A stretch of DNA of 64,000 nucleotides, taken from NCBI RefSeq assembly GCF_018502625.1, contig NZ_CP075566.1, positions 5,645,001 through 5,709,000 of the forward strand, in the 5' to 3' direction. This document shows positions 8,785-17,597 of this stretch, piece by piece. Below the pieces are notes generated by a model, which searched no databases, had not been told where the DNA came from, and saw nothing but the letters and a program-made list of their open reading frames with translations. The stretch is from Pseudomonas hormoni (lineage in GTDB: Bacteria > Pseudomonadota > Gammaproteobacteria > Pseudomonadales > Pseudomonadaceae). The number at the start of each line of letters is the position of its first letter. Within the stretch, counting starts at the first letter, position 1. The position numbers were made by a program, and so were the translations under genes.

Positions 8785-10548
8785 TCAATGCCCGGACGAT
8801 TCCTTGTGGTTGTCCAGGGTTTCCAGCAAGGCCACCTGCATCCGCGTGTGCACGCGGATAAACCAGCGCCAGAGCAGCGCTGCCACGGCGGCCGCGACCA
8901 CGACAATCAGCACCAGTAACTTGTTGGTCGGCAGAATACTGGCCGACAAGGCTGCCAACAGCAGGAAGATCACCAGCAGCGACAGGATCGGGATCACTTC
9001 GGCGATCACCCGACGCACTCGCTGCGTGTGGCGGCCGGCCATTTCCGGTTTCACGCCCATCTCCGCCAACAGCATCGACAACGCCTTGAGCTTGCGATAG
9101 GCCGCAATCAGGAACGGCAACGACAACAGCAACGCCCCGCCCCAGATCAACGCTTTCTGCCAGCTCGGCTCGCTGATCCAGTCTTGCAGGTAAGCGGACA
9201 TTCGCTCGGCGAAATAAGCACCCGAGAAGAAAATCGCAATCACCAACGCCAGATTGACACCCACCTGTAACAGAATCCGCCGGATCATCGACGCCAGTAG
9301 CGCGCCTTCGCCCTGAGGCTGGATGCTGCGCAGCCATTCGCCGTACATCCCCAGCACGCGGCCCAGCCGCTGCGGCATCACGCCGGCCAGTTTGATCGAC
9401 AACGGGTCAGCGGCGCGGATCAGATAAGGCGTCAGCAGCGTGGTAATTACCGATACCGCCACGGCAACCGGGTAGAGGAAGTTACTGGTGACCTGAAGGG
9501 TCATGCCCAACGCCGCGATGATGAAAGAAAATTCGCCAATCTGCGAAAGTCCCATCCCCACGCGCAGTGAGGTGCGTCCGTCATTGCCGGCGATAAAGGC
9601 GCCAAGACCACAGGACAGCATCTTTCCGAGCACCACGGCCACAGTGATCACTGCGATCGGCCACGCGTACTGCAGCAAAATCATCGGATCGAGCATCAGC
9701 CCGATGGCCACAAAGAAGATCGCACTGAACAGGTCACGAACCGGCTCGATCAAGCGTTCAATCTTCAGCAACTGGCGGGATTCAGCCATGATCGCGCCGA
9801 TCAGGAACGCGCCAAGCACCATGCTGTATTCGAGCTTCACCACCAGCAGACAGAAGCCGAAACACAGCCCCAGCACAGTGATCAACAGCATCTCGTTGCT
9901 TTCGAATTTGGCCACGTAGGCCAGCAACCGCGGTACCAGCAGAATTCCGATCACCAGCGCGACGATCATGAACAACGACAGCTTGCCGACGGTGGAAAAC
10001 ACTTCGCCGGAACTGACCGTGCCGCTGACCGCGATGCTCGATAGCAAGGCAATGATGCCGATGCCGAGAATGTCCTCGACGATCAGCACGCCGAAGATCA
10101 GCTGCGCAAAACGCTCATTCTTCATCTTCAGGTCATTGAGTGCCTTGACGATGATGGTGGTCGAAGAGATCGCCAGGATCGCGCCGAGGAACAGCGAGTC
10201 CATGGTGTTCCAGTCGAACCAGCGACCGATTTCATAGCCGATCCAGATCATCAGCACGATTTCCAGGAACGCCGCGATAAACGCCGTGGCGCCAACTTTG
10301 AACAGTTTGCGCAGGCTGAACTCCAGGCCCAGGCAGAACATCAGGAAAATCACCCCGAGCTCGGCGAGAGTCTTGATGGTTTCTTCGTCGTGAATCAGGC
10401 TGAACGGCGGCGTGTGCGGGCCGATGATGAACCCGGAGACGATATAGCCGAGCACCACCGGTTGCTTGAAGCGATGAAACAGCACGGTCACCACACCCGC
10501 GACCAACATGATCACTGCCAGATCCTGAATAAAACTGATGGCATGCAT
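8785..10548 (-). CDS. CPA2-family cation:proton antiporter (YbaL/KefB-like membrane core)
   Basis: A 587-residue polytopic inner-membrane protein. Residues 1 to about 390 form the Na+/H+ exchanger core, with the typical FLMFCLGLEFSL and EDILGIGIIAL segments. The C-terminal part has three or four more helices and lacks the TrkA-N NAD-binding domain of KefB/KefC, so regulation must differ from glutathione-gated K+ efflux. The ATG at 10548 has AGGAG 9 bases upstream and is preferred over the one at 10572. The transported ion is not predictable. Confidence 0.88.
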   Translation of the reverse strand: MHAISFIQDLAVIMLVAGVVTVLFHRFKQPVVLGYIVSGFIIGPHTPPFSLIHDEETIKTLAELGVIFLMFCLGLEFSLRKLFKVGATAFIAAFLEIVLMIWIGYEIGRWFDWNTMDSLFLGAILAISSTTIIVKALNDLKMKNERFAQLIFGVLIVEDILGIGIIALLSSIAVSGTVSSGEVFSTVGKLSLFMIVALVIGILLVPRLLAYVAKFESNEMLLITVLGLCFGFCLLVVKLEYSMVLGAFLIGAIMAESRQLLKIERLIEPVRDLFSAIFFVAIGLMLDPMILLQYAWPIAVITVAVVLGKMLSCGLGAFIAGNDGRTSLRVGMGLSQIGEFSFIIAALGMTLQVTSNFLYPVAVAVSVITTLLTPYLIRAADPLSIKLAGVMPQRLGRVLGMYGEWLRSIQPQGEGALLASMIRRILLQVGVNLALVIAIFFSGAYFAERMSAYLQDWISEPSWQKALIWGGALLLSLPFLIAAYRKLKALSMLLAEMGVKPEMAGRHTQRVRRVIAEVIPILSLLVIFLLLAALSASILPTNKLLVLIVVVAAAVAALLWRWFIRVHTRMQVALLETLDNHKESSGH

Positions 10549-10831
10549 GGTGTGGGGCTCCTTGGGTGACATTGCTCAATCGCCAGACGCGGGAAAGGTC
10601 CGATCGAGCAGAGTAAAAATCCACTTTCCGCGTAGGAATTGCCCTTGGGGTGGGCTTTTGAAGGGTAACACCGCGACTTCCGGCAGAAAGGCGGTGCAAT
10701 ATATGGAAACAGATCGATCCGGCGTGACGACGATCACCCGCCCGGCGTCCCGATAACTGTGGTTTGAAAAACCGAACAGGCGCCCGCAGAGGTGCACTCC
10801 TCCGAAACCTGCCTTGAACCGTGAGAACGCT

Positions 10832-11314
10832 ATGGAACCCGGAAACGCCCAGCTGTCGATGACGGTATTGATGACCCCCGACATGGCCAACTTCTCTGGC
10901 AATGTCCACGGCGGCACGTTACTCAAGTACCTCGACGAAGTCGCCTACGCCTGCGCCAGCCGTTATGCCGGCCGCTACGTGGTGACCCTGTCGGTGGATC
11001 AGGTGATTTTTCGCGAGCCGATTCATGTCGGCGAACTGGTGACCTTTCTGGCTTCGGTCAATTACACCGGCAACACCTCCATGGAGGTGGGCATCAAGGT
11101 GGTGACCGAAAACATTCGCGAGCGCTCGGTGCGCCACACCAACAGCTGTTTCTTCACCATGGTGGCGGTGGACGACGATCGCAAACCGGCCGCGGTGCCG
11201 CCGTTGCAACCGCAGAACAGCGAGGACAAGCGCCGCTTTATGCAGGCCCAGCAGCGTCGTCAGATTCGTCAGGAACTGGAAAAGCGGTATCAGGAGATCA
11301 AGGGCGACGCTTGA
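10832..11314 (+). CDS. Acyl-CoA thioesterase, hotdog fold (YciA-like)
   Basis: A 160-residue hotdog-fold enzyme hydrolysing acyl-CoA. The signature FSGNVHGGTLLKYLDEVAYACASRYAG carries the catalytic region, and the C-terminus is a charged helix. The ATG at 10832 is chosen over an in-frame TTG at 10814. It lies divergent to the antiporter across 283 bp in which I see no gene. Confidence 0.9.
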   Translation: MEPGNAQLSMTVLMTPDMANFSGNVHGGTLLKYLDEVAYACASRYAGRYVVTLSVDQVIFREPIHVGELVTFLASVNYTGNTSMEVGIKVVTENIRERSVRHTNSCFFTMVAVDDDRKPAAVPPLQPQNSEDKRRFMQAQQRRQIRQELEKRYQEIKGDA

Positions 11315-11336
11315 TACGTTTGGCCATTAAATAGAA

Positions 11337-11455
11337 TTCGCGGGCAAGTCGGATCGCCGCACCGCTCGCTCCTACAGGTCAGCGTCGTTCACATATTTTG
11401 TGTACGGCTCGAACTTGTAGGAGCGAGCGGTGCGGCGATCCGACTTGCCCGCGAA
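11337..11455. repeat. REPIN: perfect 40-bp inverted repeat
   Basis: Arms at 11337-11376 and 11416-11455 are exact reverse complements, separated by 39 bp. Each begins or ends with the Pseudomonas REP core TGTAGGAGCGAGCGGTGCGG. The element fills the gap between the converging thioesterase and pdxY genes. REPINs are mobilised in trans by RAYT transposases; none is in this window. Confidence 0.92.
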
Positions 11456-11460
11456 GCCTT

Positions 11461-12333
11461 TTAAAGGCTGATCGCCGTCGCCTCAAACCGCACCCGCGGA
11501 TGCGCGATCCGGTCCTGCGCCCGCACCAACTCCAGTTCATAGCTGGCGCAAGCCTGGGTTTCCAGCAGCACTTCATGCACGGCAGACGCCGCGAACTCGA
11601 ACGCCTCCACCAGGCTGTCGCCCAACAGGATGCGCGCCAGAAACAGCCCGGATGTCAGGTCGCCAACGCCCACTGGCTGACGCGGAAACGCCAGCATTGG
11701 ACGTCGCAGGTGCCAGCTGCCTTCGCTCGTCACCAGCAACATCTCAAACGCATCCTCCGGTTTGCCGGGATAGGCCAGATGCTTGACCAGCACCGCTTTC
11801 GGGCCGCGCGCCAGCAACGCCCGCGCCATGGCCAGGCAATCGAACAGCGACTGCGGCTTGCGCCCTGAGAAGCTGTCCAGCTCCAGCTGGTTCGGACACA
11901 TGAAGTCCGCCACGGCAGCCGCTTCTTCCAGCAGGAAATCGCTGACTTCGGCCGGCACGCTGCAGCCCTTCTCCGGATGGCCCATCACCGGATCGCATAG
12001 ATACAGCGCCTTGGGATTCATCGATTTGATCCGCGCCACACCCGTCAGAATCGCCCGGCCCTGGGCTGCACTGCCGAGGTAACCGGACAATACGGCATCG
12101 CAATTGCCCAATTCGCCAATCGCCGCAATGCCTTCGACCAATTCGGGAATCTGGTGTGGCGACAGCACTTCACCCGCCCACTGGCCATATTGGGTGTGGT
12201 TGGAGAACTGCACGGTATTGAGCGGCCAGACATTCACCCCGACCCGCTGCATCGGGAAAACCGCGGCGCTGTTGCCAGCGTGGCCGAACACCACGTGGGA
12301 CTGAATGGCGAGCAGATGGGGCGTACGTTTCAT
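11461..12333 (-). CDS. pdxY: Pyridoxal kinase PdxY
   Basis: A 290-residue ribokinase-superfamily enzyme that phosphorylates pyridoxal in the vitamin B6 salvage pathway. Visible: N-terminal [13 protein letters not shown], the VLSGYLGS segment, [10 protein letters not shown], and the anion-hole region [12 protein letters not shown] with the catalytic Asp. Length equals that of known PdxY proteins. The REPIN lies immediately downstream of its stop. Confidence 0.95.
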   Translation of the reverse strand: MKRTPHLLAIQSHVVFGHAGNSAAVFPMQRVGVNVWPLNTVQFSNHTQYGQWAGEVLSPHQIPELVEGIAAIGELGNCDAVLSGYLGSAAQGRAILTGVARIKSMNPKALYLCDPVMGHPEKGCSVPAEVSDFLLEEAAAVADFMCPNQLELDSFSGRKPQSLFDCLAMARALLARGPKAVLVKHLAYPGKPEDAFEMLLVTSEGSWHLRRPMLAFPRQPVGVGDLTSGLFLARILLGDSLVEAFEFAASAVHEVLLETQACASYELELVRAQDRIAHPRVRFEATAISL

Positions 12334-12451
12334 GCGGTGAGTTCCGTAAAACGATTGAAATTCGAGCCGCGCAGTATGCGACTAAACGCAGCCTGTACGA
12401 CAGACCGGCGACGCAGTTAAGCTGGCACTATCTTGTTGGAGCACTCTGTTG

Positions 12452-12865
12452 ATGCTGACCCTCGGAAATATCTTCGTGCTGATGCTGCTCGCTACCGCTG
12501 GCGCGTGGCTGTGGCACAACCATGGCTTGCGCGAGCGCGCGCTGGAGCGGGTCAAGCAGCATTGCAGCAATCTCGGGATCGAGTTGCTGGATGGCAACGT
12601 AGCGCTGAAAAAAATTGCATTCATCAAGGATGCCAATGGTCGGCGACGTCTGGCCCGTGTGTATAACTTCGAATTCACGGTGACCGGCGAAACCCGCCAT
12701 AACGGCACCATCACCCAATTCGGCGCCCACAGCGCGCAGATCGAACTGGCCCCCTACCCGATGCCCTTCGACGACACGCCTCCGGTGGTCGACGTGGTGA
12801 AACCGCGCGCAGAAGTGATTGAGCTTAGTCAGTGGCGGCAAGAACACACCAAATGGCGTCCTTAA
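12452..12865 (+). CDS. DUF3301-domain protein
   Basis: A 137-residue protein with one N-terminal membrane helix (about 4-22) and a cytoplasmic DUF3301 domain that includes GIELLDGNVALKK and the YNFEFTVTGE strand. Function is unknown. GGAG precedes the ATG; a TTG one codon earlier is an alternative. Its stop overlaps the stop of the converging COG0523 gene by 3-4 bp. Confidence 0.82.
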   Translation: MLTLGNIFVLMLLATAGAWLWHNHGLRERALERVKQHCSNLGIELLDGNVALKKIAFIKDANGRRRLARVYNFEFTVTGETRHNGTITQFGAHSAQIELAPYPMPFDDTPPVVDVVKPRAEVIELSQWRQEHTKWRP

Positions 12866-13827
12866 CTCGACCGGCAGTCGGCCAGATCTCTTTGCAGTGA
12901 ATCAACCTCCTGCGATTCACTGAAAATCAATTCGATACGCGAATCGCGGCGCCATTCGCTGGGCTGCCACGCCAATGCCGAGTTATCCAGTGCATTCGCC
13001 GAAACCCAACCATCACTGCTGTGGATAACCAGCTTCGCCCGCCGCCAGGCAAGGCTTTCGAGCCACCGGCCAACGCGCGCTGAATCGAACGTCTGGCTCG
13101 GATGCCAGCGCCAGCCGATGCTCCAGCCGTCGTCCTGTTCCTGGCTCAGGCAAATCGGCAACCCGGGATCGGTCCAGACGGCCGGCATCTGCGCCACTCC
13201 TTTGGGTGCGATGAAGTTATCCACACCCGCCACAGCCTGCACCTTAAGACCTGGTAACTTTTTCAAAGGGAGGTTGGCCTGCTGCGTCCAATACAAGGGA
13301 TGTGGTGGCAACTGCGCGACGACTCGCAGCCGGTCACCCTCCTCGAGATTTTCCGATTTGTTCAACAGCAACAACCCAGCGCTGTTCAACGCCTCCTGCT
13401 GGGTCACCGGCAACGATTTGCCAGCGGCGAGCGCCTGGGCATCCAGCACCACCACGCAGGGCTGCACCGCCAGCACGCCGACCCACGGCGCCTCATTCAA
13501 CTGCCTGAGCAATTGTGCCGGGTGGCCGAGCCCTGACGGTTCGATAAACAACCGATCCGGCCGTGCCTTGCGCAGCAAACGCCCGAGGCCGATCTGAAAC
13601 GGCGCACCATTGACGCAACACAAACAGCCCCCGGCCACTTCACCCAGTGCGATACCATCGGCGTCCCGGGTCAGCAACGCAGCATCGAGGCCGATCTGGC
13701 CGAACTCGTTGATCAGCACCGCCCAACGCTCATTCGCCGGCCGCTGCGCCAGCAGGTGCTTGATCAAACTGGTCTTGCCTGCGCCCAATGGGCCGGCAAT
13801 GACGTGAGTGGGAATGTTCTGCAGCAT
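12862..13827 (-). CDS. COG0523 (CobW-family) GTPase, putative zinc chaperone
   Basis: A 321-residue G3E GTPase: Walker A GPLGAGKTSL at about 13-22, the metal-binding GGCLCCVNG motif, EPSGLGHP and the NKSE base-recognition segment. These GTPases deliver metal to client proteins. PAO1 PA5532 is probably the orthologue, and it belongs to the zinc-starvation response. The ORF runs open to 14130, but the family start MLQNIPTHVIAG fits 13827. It is head-to-head, 27 bp apart, with the small secreted-protein gene, so its promoter would have to lie inside that gene, or it is read from upstream. Confidence 0.88.
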   Translation of the reverse strand: MLQNIPTHVIAGPLGAGKTSLIKHLLAQRPANERWAVLINEFGQIGLDAALLTRDADGIALGEVAGGCLCCVNGAPFQIGLGRLLRKARPDRLFIEPSGLGHPAQLLRQLNEAPWVGVLAVQPCVVVLDAQALAAGKSLPVTQQEALNSAGLLLLNKSENLEEGDRLRVVAQLPPHPLYWTQQANLPLKKLPGLKVQAVAGVDNFIAPKGVAQMPAVWTDPGLPICLSQEQDDGWSIGWRWHPSQTFDSARVGRWLESLAWRRAKLVIHSSDGWVSANALDNSALAWQPSEWRRDSRIELIFSESQEVDSLQRDLADCRSS

Positions 13828-13854
13828 GGTCGGTGTTTTCTGAGGAGTGAAAGG

Positions 13855-14211
13855 ATGCGGTTGATTGGCTGGACGTTGCTCTTGGCCCTGGTTTGCGGCG
13901 AAGCGCTGGCCCAGGCTTGCGTGGTACATAGCACGGCTGAGCGACTGGACGTGCAAGTCTGTCAGCAGAACCGAAACATCCCGGAAAAACTCTTCGCCGA
14001 TGGCTTCTGTCAGCCGAACCTTCCTGGTCAGAAGGTCGAAGTGCAGTACGTCGACCAATGCCCCGGCGGCGCATTCGGCGTGTGCAGCAATGCTCAAGTC
14101 GCCAATATGCCTTACCGGCAGGATATTCACTATTACGGCGTGGCCACCGATGCGGCGTACCTGAAGCCGTTTTGCGAAGGCCAGAGCCAGGGCAACTGGC
14201 TCAAGCCTTGA
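13855..14211 (+). CDS. Small secreted cysteine-rich protein of the zinc cluster
   Basis: A 118-residue protein with a signal peptide (MRLIGWTLLLALVCGEALAQ) and six cysteines after the predicted cleavage site, so it is probably a disulfide-bonded periplasmic protein. A TGAGGAG ribosome binding site precedes the ATG. Function is unknown; a similar protein sits at this place in other Pseudomonas zinc clusters. It lies on the strand opposite both neighbours, ending 4 bp from the DUF1826 gene. Confidence 0.75.
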   Translation: MRLIGWTLLLALVCGEALAQACVVHSTAERLDVQVCQQNRNIPEKLFADGFCQPNLPGQKVEVQYVDQCPGGAFGVCSNAQVANMPYRQDIHYYGVATDAAYLKPFCEGQSQGNWLKP

Positions 14212-14215
14212 TCCG

Positions 14216-14866
14216 CTAACTCAGCCAATCGAGGGTCAGCATCAAACGACGCTCGCCCGGCGCGAGCTGCGGCGAGCGGTGAATCAGGCCAAAACCTTCG
14301 TTGCCGTGCCATTTCTCGCCCTTGAGTAATGCGACGGCGCCGCTGCCGATTTGCTGGATCAGCGAACTGTCCGTGGGTTCGGCTCCGGGCTGGCTCAACT
14401 GGCGACGATCCATCGCGCCATCTTTCAGCCACTGACTGCCAACACCGGCATACGTGGTAATCAAACGCACCGGCACATGATCGACATGAAAGCGCGGGCA
14501 CATGGCTTTATCCAGAACCCGCAAACGCACGCCAATACGCTTGGCACCGAGCAGGCAGGCAAAGGCGCTGACCAGCCAGGAAACGTCGGCGATAAAACCT
14601 TCATAGCTTTCGAGATCGCTGAAGCCCGAGGCCAATCCGCGGAGGTTGGGTTCGGTGTCTTCGTTGGCGATTTCCAGCGATAACGACTCGGCCAATGGCT
14701 CGTTCAAGGACAGCAGCAGTCTGCCAAAATCGGCGATGTGTACCGGGAGTTGGCGCTGCCAGATGGCGAGGTTCACGCCGTCATCGAGAATTCGGGCGAG
14801 GGTTTGCGGCGTCTCGCCCTGAACCTGAGACATGAACGGCCGAAGCTTCAAGGTCGGTGCCAACAT
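14216..14866 (-). CDS. DUF1826 protein of the Zur regulon
   Basis: A 216-residue soluble protein of the DUF1826 family, which is found next to COG0523 GTPases and is induced by zinc starvation in P. aeruginosa (PA5534). Conserved histidines are visible in PRFHVDHVPVR and near the C-terminus (KWHGNEGFGLIHRSP), a pattern that could bind metal in a cupin-like or 2OG-oxygenase-like fold; that is inference. Its ATG overlaps the stop of zigA by one base (TGATG), which indicates translational coupling. Confidence 0.85.
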   Translation of the reverse strand: MLAPTLKLRPFMSQVQGETPQTLARILDDGVNLAIWQRQLPVHIADFGRLLLSLNEPLAESLSLEIANEDTEPNLRGLASGFSDLESYEGFIADVSWLVSAFACLLGAKRIGVRLRVLDKAMCPRFHVDHVPVRLITTYAGVGSQWLKDGAMDRRQLSQPGAEPTDSSLIQQIGSGAVALLKGEKWHGNEGFGLIHRSPQLAPGERRLMLTLDWLS

Positions 14867-16074
14867 CACGCCGCTTCCTCTTCAAACCAGGGACCGAACG
14901 GATCAGGCAGCAATCGCCAGCCCTCGACGCCAGATGCCATTTCATCATCGGTCAGCAGGCAATCGTCCAGCTCTGCGGTGAGTAGAGTGAAGTCGATGTT
15001 CTGGCCGATGAACACCAGTTCCTGGCGGCAATCACCGGTGGTGGCGGTCCAGTTTTCCATGATCGCGGTAGTGCTTTCTTCGTCCTGCGGCCATTGGGCT
15101 TTCGGCACGAATCGCCACCAGCGTCCGGCAAAACCATGGCGCATCAAACCACCCGCCTGGGACCAGCTGCCCGCGTCCATCGGTTTGCTCGCCAGCCAGA
15201 AAAATCCTTTGGAGCGCAGCAGTTTGCCGTTCACCCATGGCCGCTCGATAAAGCTGAAGAAGCGCTGCGGGTGGAAGGGCCTGCGTGCTCGGTAGGCCGT
15301 GGAGGCGATGCCGTACTCCTCGGTTTCCGGCACGTGCTCGCCGCGCAGTTCCTGCAACCAGCCGGGTGCCTGCGCAGCCTTCTCGAAGTCGAAGCGACCG
15401 GTGTTGAGGATTTTCTTCAGGGGAATTTCACCCATGACCATCGGGATGATGTCGGCTTGCGAGTTCAATCGTTCGAGGATCGCGATCAGCTCCTGACGCT
15501 CGCGGCTGCTGATCAAGTCGATCTTGCTGATCAGGATCACGTCGGCGAATTCGATCTGCTCGATCAACAAGTCAGTGATCGAGCGCTCGTCCTCCTCGCC
15601 GAGGGTTTCGCCACGAGAAGCGAGGCTTTCGGCGGCCTGATAGTCGAGCAGGAAGTTCATGCCGTCGACCACAGTGACCATGGTGTCGAGCCGTGCGATG
15701 TCGGCAAGGCTTTGCCCTTCTTCGTCACGGAAAGTGAAGGTTTCCGCCACGGGCAGTGGCTCGGAGATGCCCGTGGATTCAATCAGCAAGTAATCAAAGC
15801 GGCCGTCCCTGGCGAGTTTGCTGACTTCTTCGAGCAGGTCTTCACGCAACGTGCAGCAGATGCAGCCGTTACTCATTTCCACGAGTTTTTCTTCGGCGCG
15901 GTTCAGAGTGACGTCACGCTGAACTTCGCTGCCATCGATGTTGATCTCGCTCATATCGTTGACGATCACCGCGACTCGCAGGTTTTCGCGGTTACGCAGC
16001 ACATAGTTGAGCAACGTGCTTTTGCCGGCGCCGAGAAAGCCCGACAGGACGGTCACGGGGAGACGATTGGGCAT
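14866..16074 (-). CDS. zigA: COG0523 zinc-starvation GTPase ZigA
   Basis: A 402-residue G3E GTPase with Walker [10 protein letters not shown], the [11 protein letters not shown] metal motif, ESTGISEP and SKID, plus a C-terminal CobW_C domain (about 270-390). The longer C-terminus and the DUF1826 partner match ZigA (PA5535), proposed to supply zinc to enzymes under starvation. GAGGAATTCCTG precedes the ATG at 16074, preferred over 16104. The divergent promoter region holds a perfect Zur-type palindrome 50 bp upstream. Confidence 0.9.
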   Translation of the reverse strand: MPNRLPVTVLSGFLGAGKSTLLNYVLRNRENLRVAVIVNDMSEINIDGSEVQRDVTLNRAEEKLVEMSNGCICCTLREDLLEEVSKLARDGRFDYLLIESTGISEPLPVAETFTFRDEEGQSLADIARLDTMVTVVDGMNFLLDYQAAESLASRGETLGEEDERSITDLLIEQIEFADVILISKIDLISSRERQELIAILERLNSQADIIPMVMGEIPLKKILNTGRFDFEKAAQAPGWLQELRGEHVPETEEYGIASTAYRARRPFHPQRFFSFIERPWVNGKLLRSKGFFWLASKPMDAGSWSQAGGLMRHGFAGRWWRFVPKAQWPQDEESTTAIMENWTATTGDCRQELVFIGQNIDFTLLTAELDDCLLTDDEMASGVEGWRLLPDPFGPWFEEEAA

Positions 16075-16123
16075 CAGGAATTCCTCACGGGGATGCCCGG
16101 TCACAGTGTCGGGCTTAATTCAA

Positions 16124-16138
16124 TGTTATAGTATAACA
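16124..16138. promoter_or_regulatory. Zur box between zigA and a divergent secreted-protein gene
   Basis: TGTTATAGTATAACA is a perfect 15-bp palindrome that matches the Pseudomonas Zur operator core GTTATAnTATAAC. It contains -10-like TATAGT on the plus strand and TATACT on the minus strand, so one bound Zur dimer could repress both directions. Confidence 0.88.
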
Positions 16139-16217
16139 ATGCGTTCAAGCCACTCTCCTATTGCCCATCATCACAAAGGGCAGGATGCTGGAGCCCGTTC
16201 GGTTCGTGAGAAATCCC

Positions 16218-16595
16218 ATGCGCACTGCCCTCAAATTAACGCTGATGAGCGTTTCGCTGCTGCTCGCCGTAGACGCCTGGGCGCAAATCCCGAGCCTGGC
16301 AAAATGCACCCGAAGCGCCAACCTGCTGGCCTGCGTGGATGCCGACGGCAACGCCTACAGCGTCAACACCGTCGGCAACACGATCTATTTGCGGGGTTTC
16401 GAACGGGCGGGAAAGCGCTACTGGGCGCAGACCAACAGTCGCTACGGACAACTGACGTTTTTCACCGGCATCGCTTCCGACGGTGAAGCCTGGGTCGGCT
16501 ATAACCGTCGGGTTGGCTGGACCACCCTCAATCGGTTTTCCAGCTCCGGCGGTAGCAGCGCCAAGTTCACCTGCAGCAGGATCACCGGATGCTAG
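16218..16595 (+). CDS. Small secreted protein, divergent from zigA
   Basis: A 125-residue protein with a clear signal peptide (MRTALKLTLMSVSLLLAVDAWAQ) and four cysteines in the mature part, two of them in the C-terminal FTCSRITGC. It is rich in Tyr, Asn and Gly and looks beta-rich. I do not recognise a characterised family. The ATG at 16218 is chosen because the signal peptide starts there. The shared Zur box upstream suggests zinc control. Confidence 0.75.
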   Translation: MRTALKLTLMSVSLLLAVDAWAQIPSLAKCTRSANLLACVDADGNAYSVNTVGNTIYLRGFERAGKRYWAQTNSRYGQLTFFTGIASDGEAWVGYNRRVGWTTLNRFSSSGGSSAKFTCSRITGC

Positions 16596-16654
16596 ACCTG
16601 CTGATATCTGTGCAGGACGAAAGCCGTTCGTGAAAAAGGCGTAGTCGATTTTAA

Positions 16655-16669
16655 TGTAATAACATAACA
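16655..16669. promoter_or_regulatory. Zur-box-like palindrome upstream of folE2
   Basis: TGTAATAACATAACA differs from the perfect 15-bp Zur core at one base in each half. It lies 32 bp before the folE2 start, a place suited to repression of the folE2-ABC-carbonic anhydrase-dihydroorotase operon. Confidence 0.72.
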
Positions 16670-16700
16670 TGCAGATCCGACTTCCACGATGGACCTGCTC

Positions 16701-17597
16701 ATGAATGCGCTGACTCTGCCGGATATCGCCGCGCAGGCCTCACGCCAAGCCCTGCCACTTGAATGGGTGGGCATGTGCGGCATTGCTCTTCCCATTTTCT
16801 TCGATGGCCAGCGATTGAGCGCGAAGGCCGACGCTGGCGTGAGCCTCGACGATGGAGGAGCGCGGGGCATTCATATGTCGCGGCTGTACCTGGCGCTGGA
16901 AATGCTCGAGCAGGAACACCTGACGCCAGCCCTAATGCGGCGTGTCTTGCAGCGATTTCTCGATACGCATGAGGGTCTGTCCAACAGCGCTCACCTGAAC
17001 ATCCACGCTGATTTACTGCTCAAACGGCCGGCGCTCATCAGTCCATTGTCCGGCTGGAAAAACTATCCGGTTAGCATCGAAGCGCGTTTGAAAAACGCAA
17101 TGTTCCACGTGGAACTAAAAATCGAAATCCCTTATTCCTCAACCTGTCCTTGTTCAGCCGCACTGTCACGGCAGTTGATTCAACAACAATTCGTCGATGA
17201 CTTCGCCAACAAGTCACTGCAACACGCTGAAGTTTTGGCTTGGCTCGGCTCCACAAAAGGTATCGTTGCGACGCCTCATAGCCAGCGCAGCAACGCGCAT
17301 TTAAAGCTGCGTCTCGATGACTATCTGGATGACCTGCCACTGATTGCGCTGATCAACGATGCCGAAGCAGCCCTCGGCACCGCCGTGCAAACCGCCGTAA
17401 AGCGCGCCGACGAACAAGCCTTCGCCCTGGCCAATGGGCAAAACCTGATGTTCTGCGAAGACGCTGTTCGACGCTTGAATCTGGCGTTGAAACGCTCTCC
17501 CGGCATCAACGCCTTCCACCTGAAAGTCGTCCACGCAGAAAGTCTGCACGCCCACGATGCCGTCGCCGAAAGTCGATGGAACTGGGAGGCCGCATGA
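16701..17597 (+). CDS. folE2: GTP cyclohydrolase FolE2 (type IB)
   Basis: A 298-residue GCYH-IB enzyme making 7,8-dihydroneopterin triphosphate from GTP, the first step of folate synthesis. Type IB can work with metals other than zinc and replaces FolE when zinc is scarce. The metal and catalytic cysteine region IPYSSTCPCSAAL is present. The ATG at 16701 (MNALTLPDIA) matches family starts; 16689 is possible. The gene contains a ParB site at 17101 and overlaps the ABC ATPase gene by ATGA. Confidence 0.94.
   Translation: MNALTLPDIAAQASRQALPLEWVGMCGIALPIFFDGQRLSAKADAGVSLDDGGARGIHMSRLYLALEMLEQEHLTPALMRRVLQRFLDTHEGLSNSAHLNIHADLLLKRPALISPLSGWKNYPVSIEARLKNAMFHVELKIEIPYSSTCPCSAALSRQLIQQQFVDDFANKSLQHAEVLAWLGSTKGIVATPHSQRSNAHLKLRLDDYLDDLPLIALINDAEAALGTAVQTAVKRADEQAFALANGQNLMFCEDAVRRLNLALKRSPGINAFHLKVVHAESLHAHDAVAESRWNWEAA
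17101..17116. other. parS partition site (inside folE2)
   Basis: TGTTCCACGTGGAACT holds the full 14-bp palindrome GTTCCACGTGGAAC that ParB binds in Pseudomonas. It is about 39 kb from parAB, within the origin-proximal domain where parS sites cluster. Confidence 0.85.

Noticed and set aside
11337-11455. Inverted repeats as a CRISPR array or IS end pair
   Set aside because: Only two arms in inverted orientation, no spacers, no cas or transposase gene; they are REP sequences.
12282-12296. CCACGTGG in pdxY as a third parS site
   Set aside because: Flanking bases (AACACCACGTGGGACTG) break the GTTCCACGTGGAAC palindrome.
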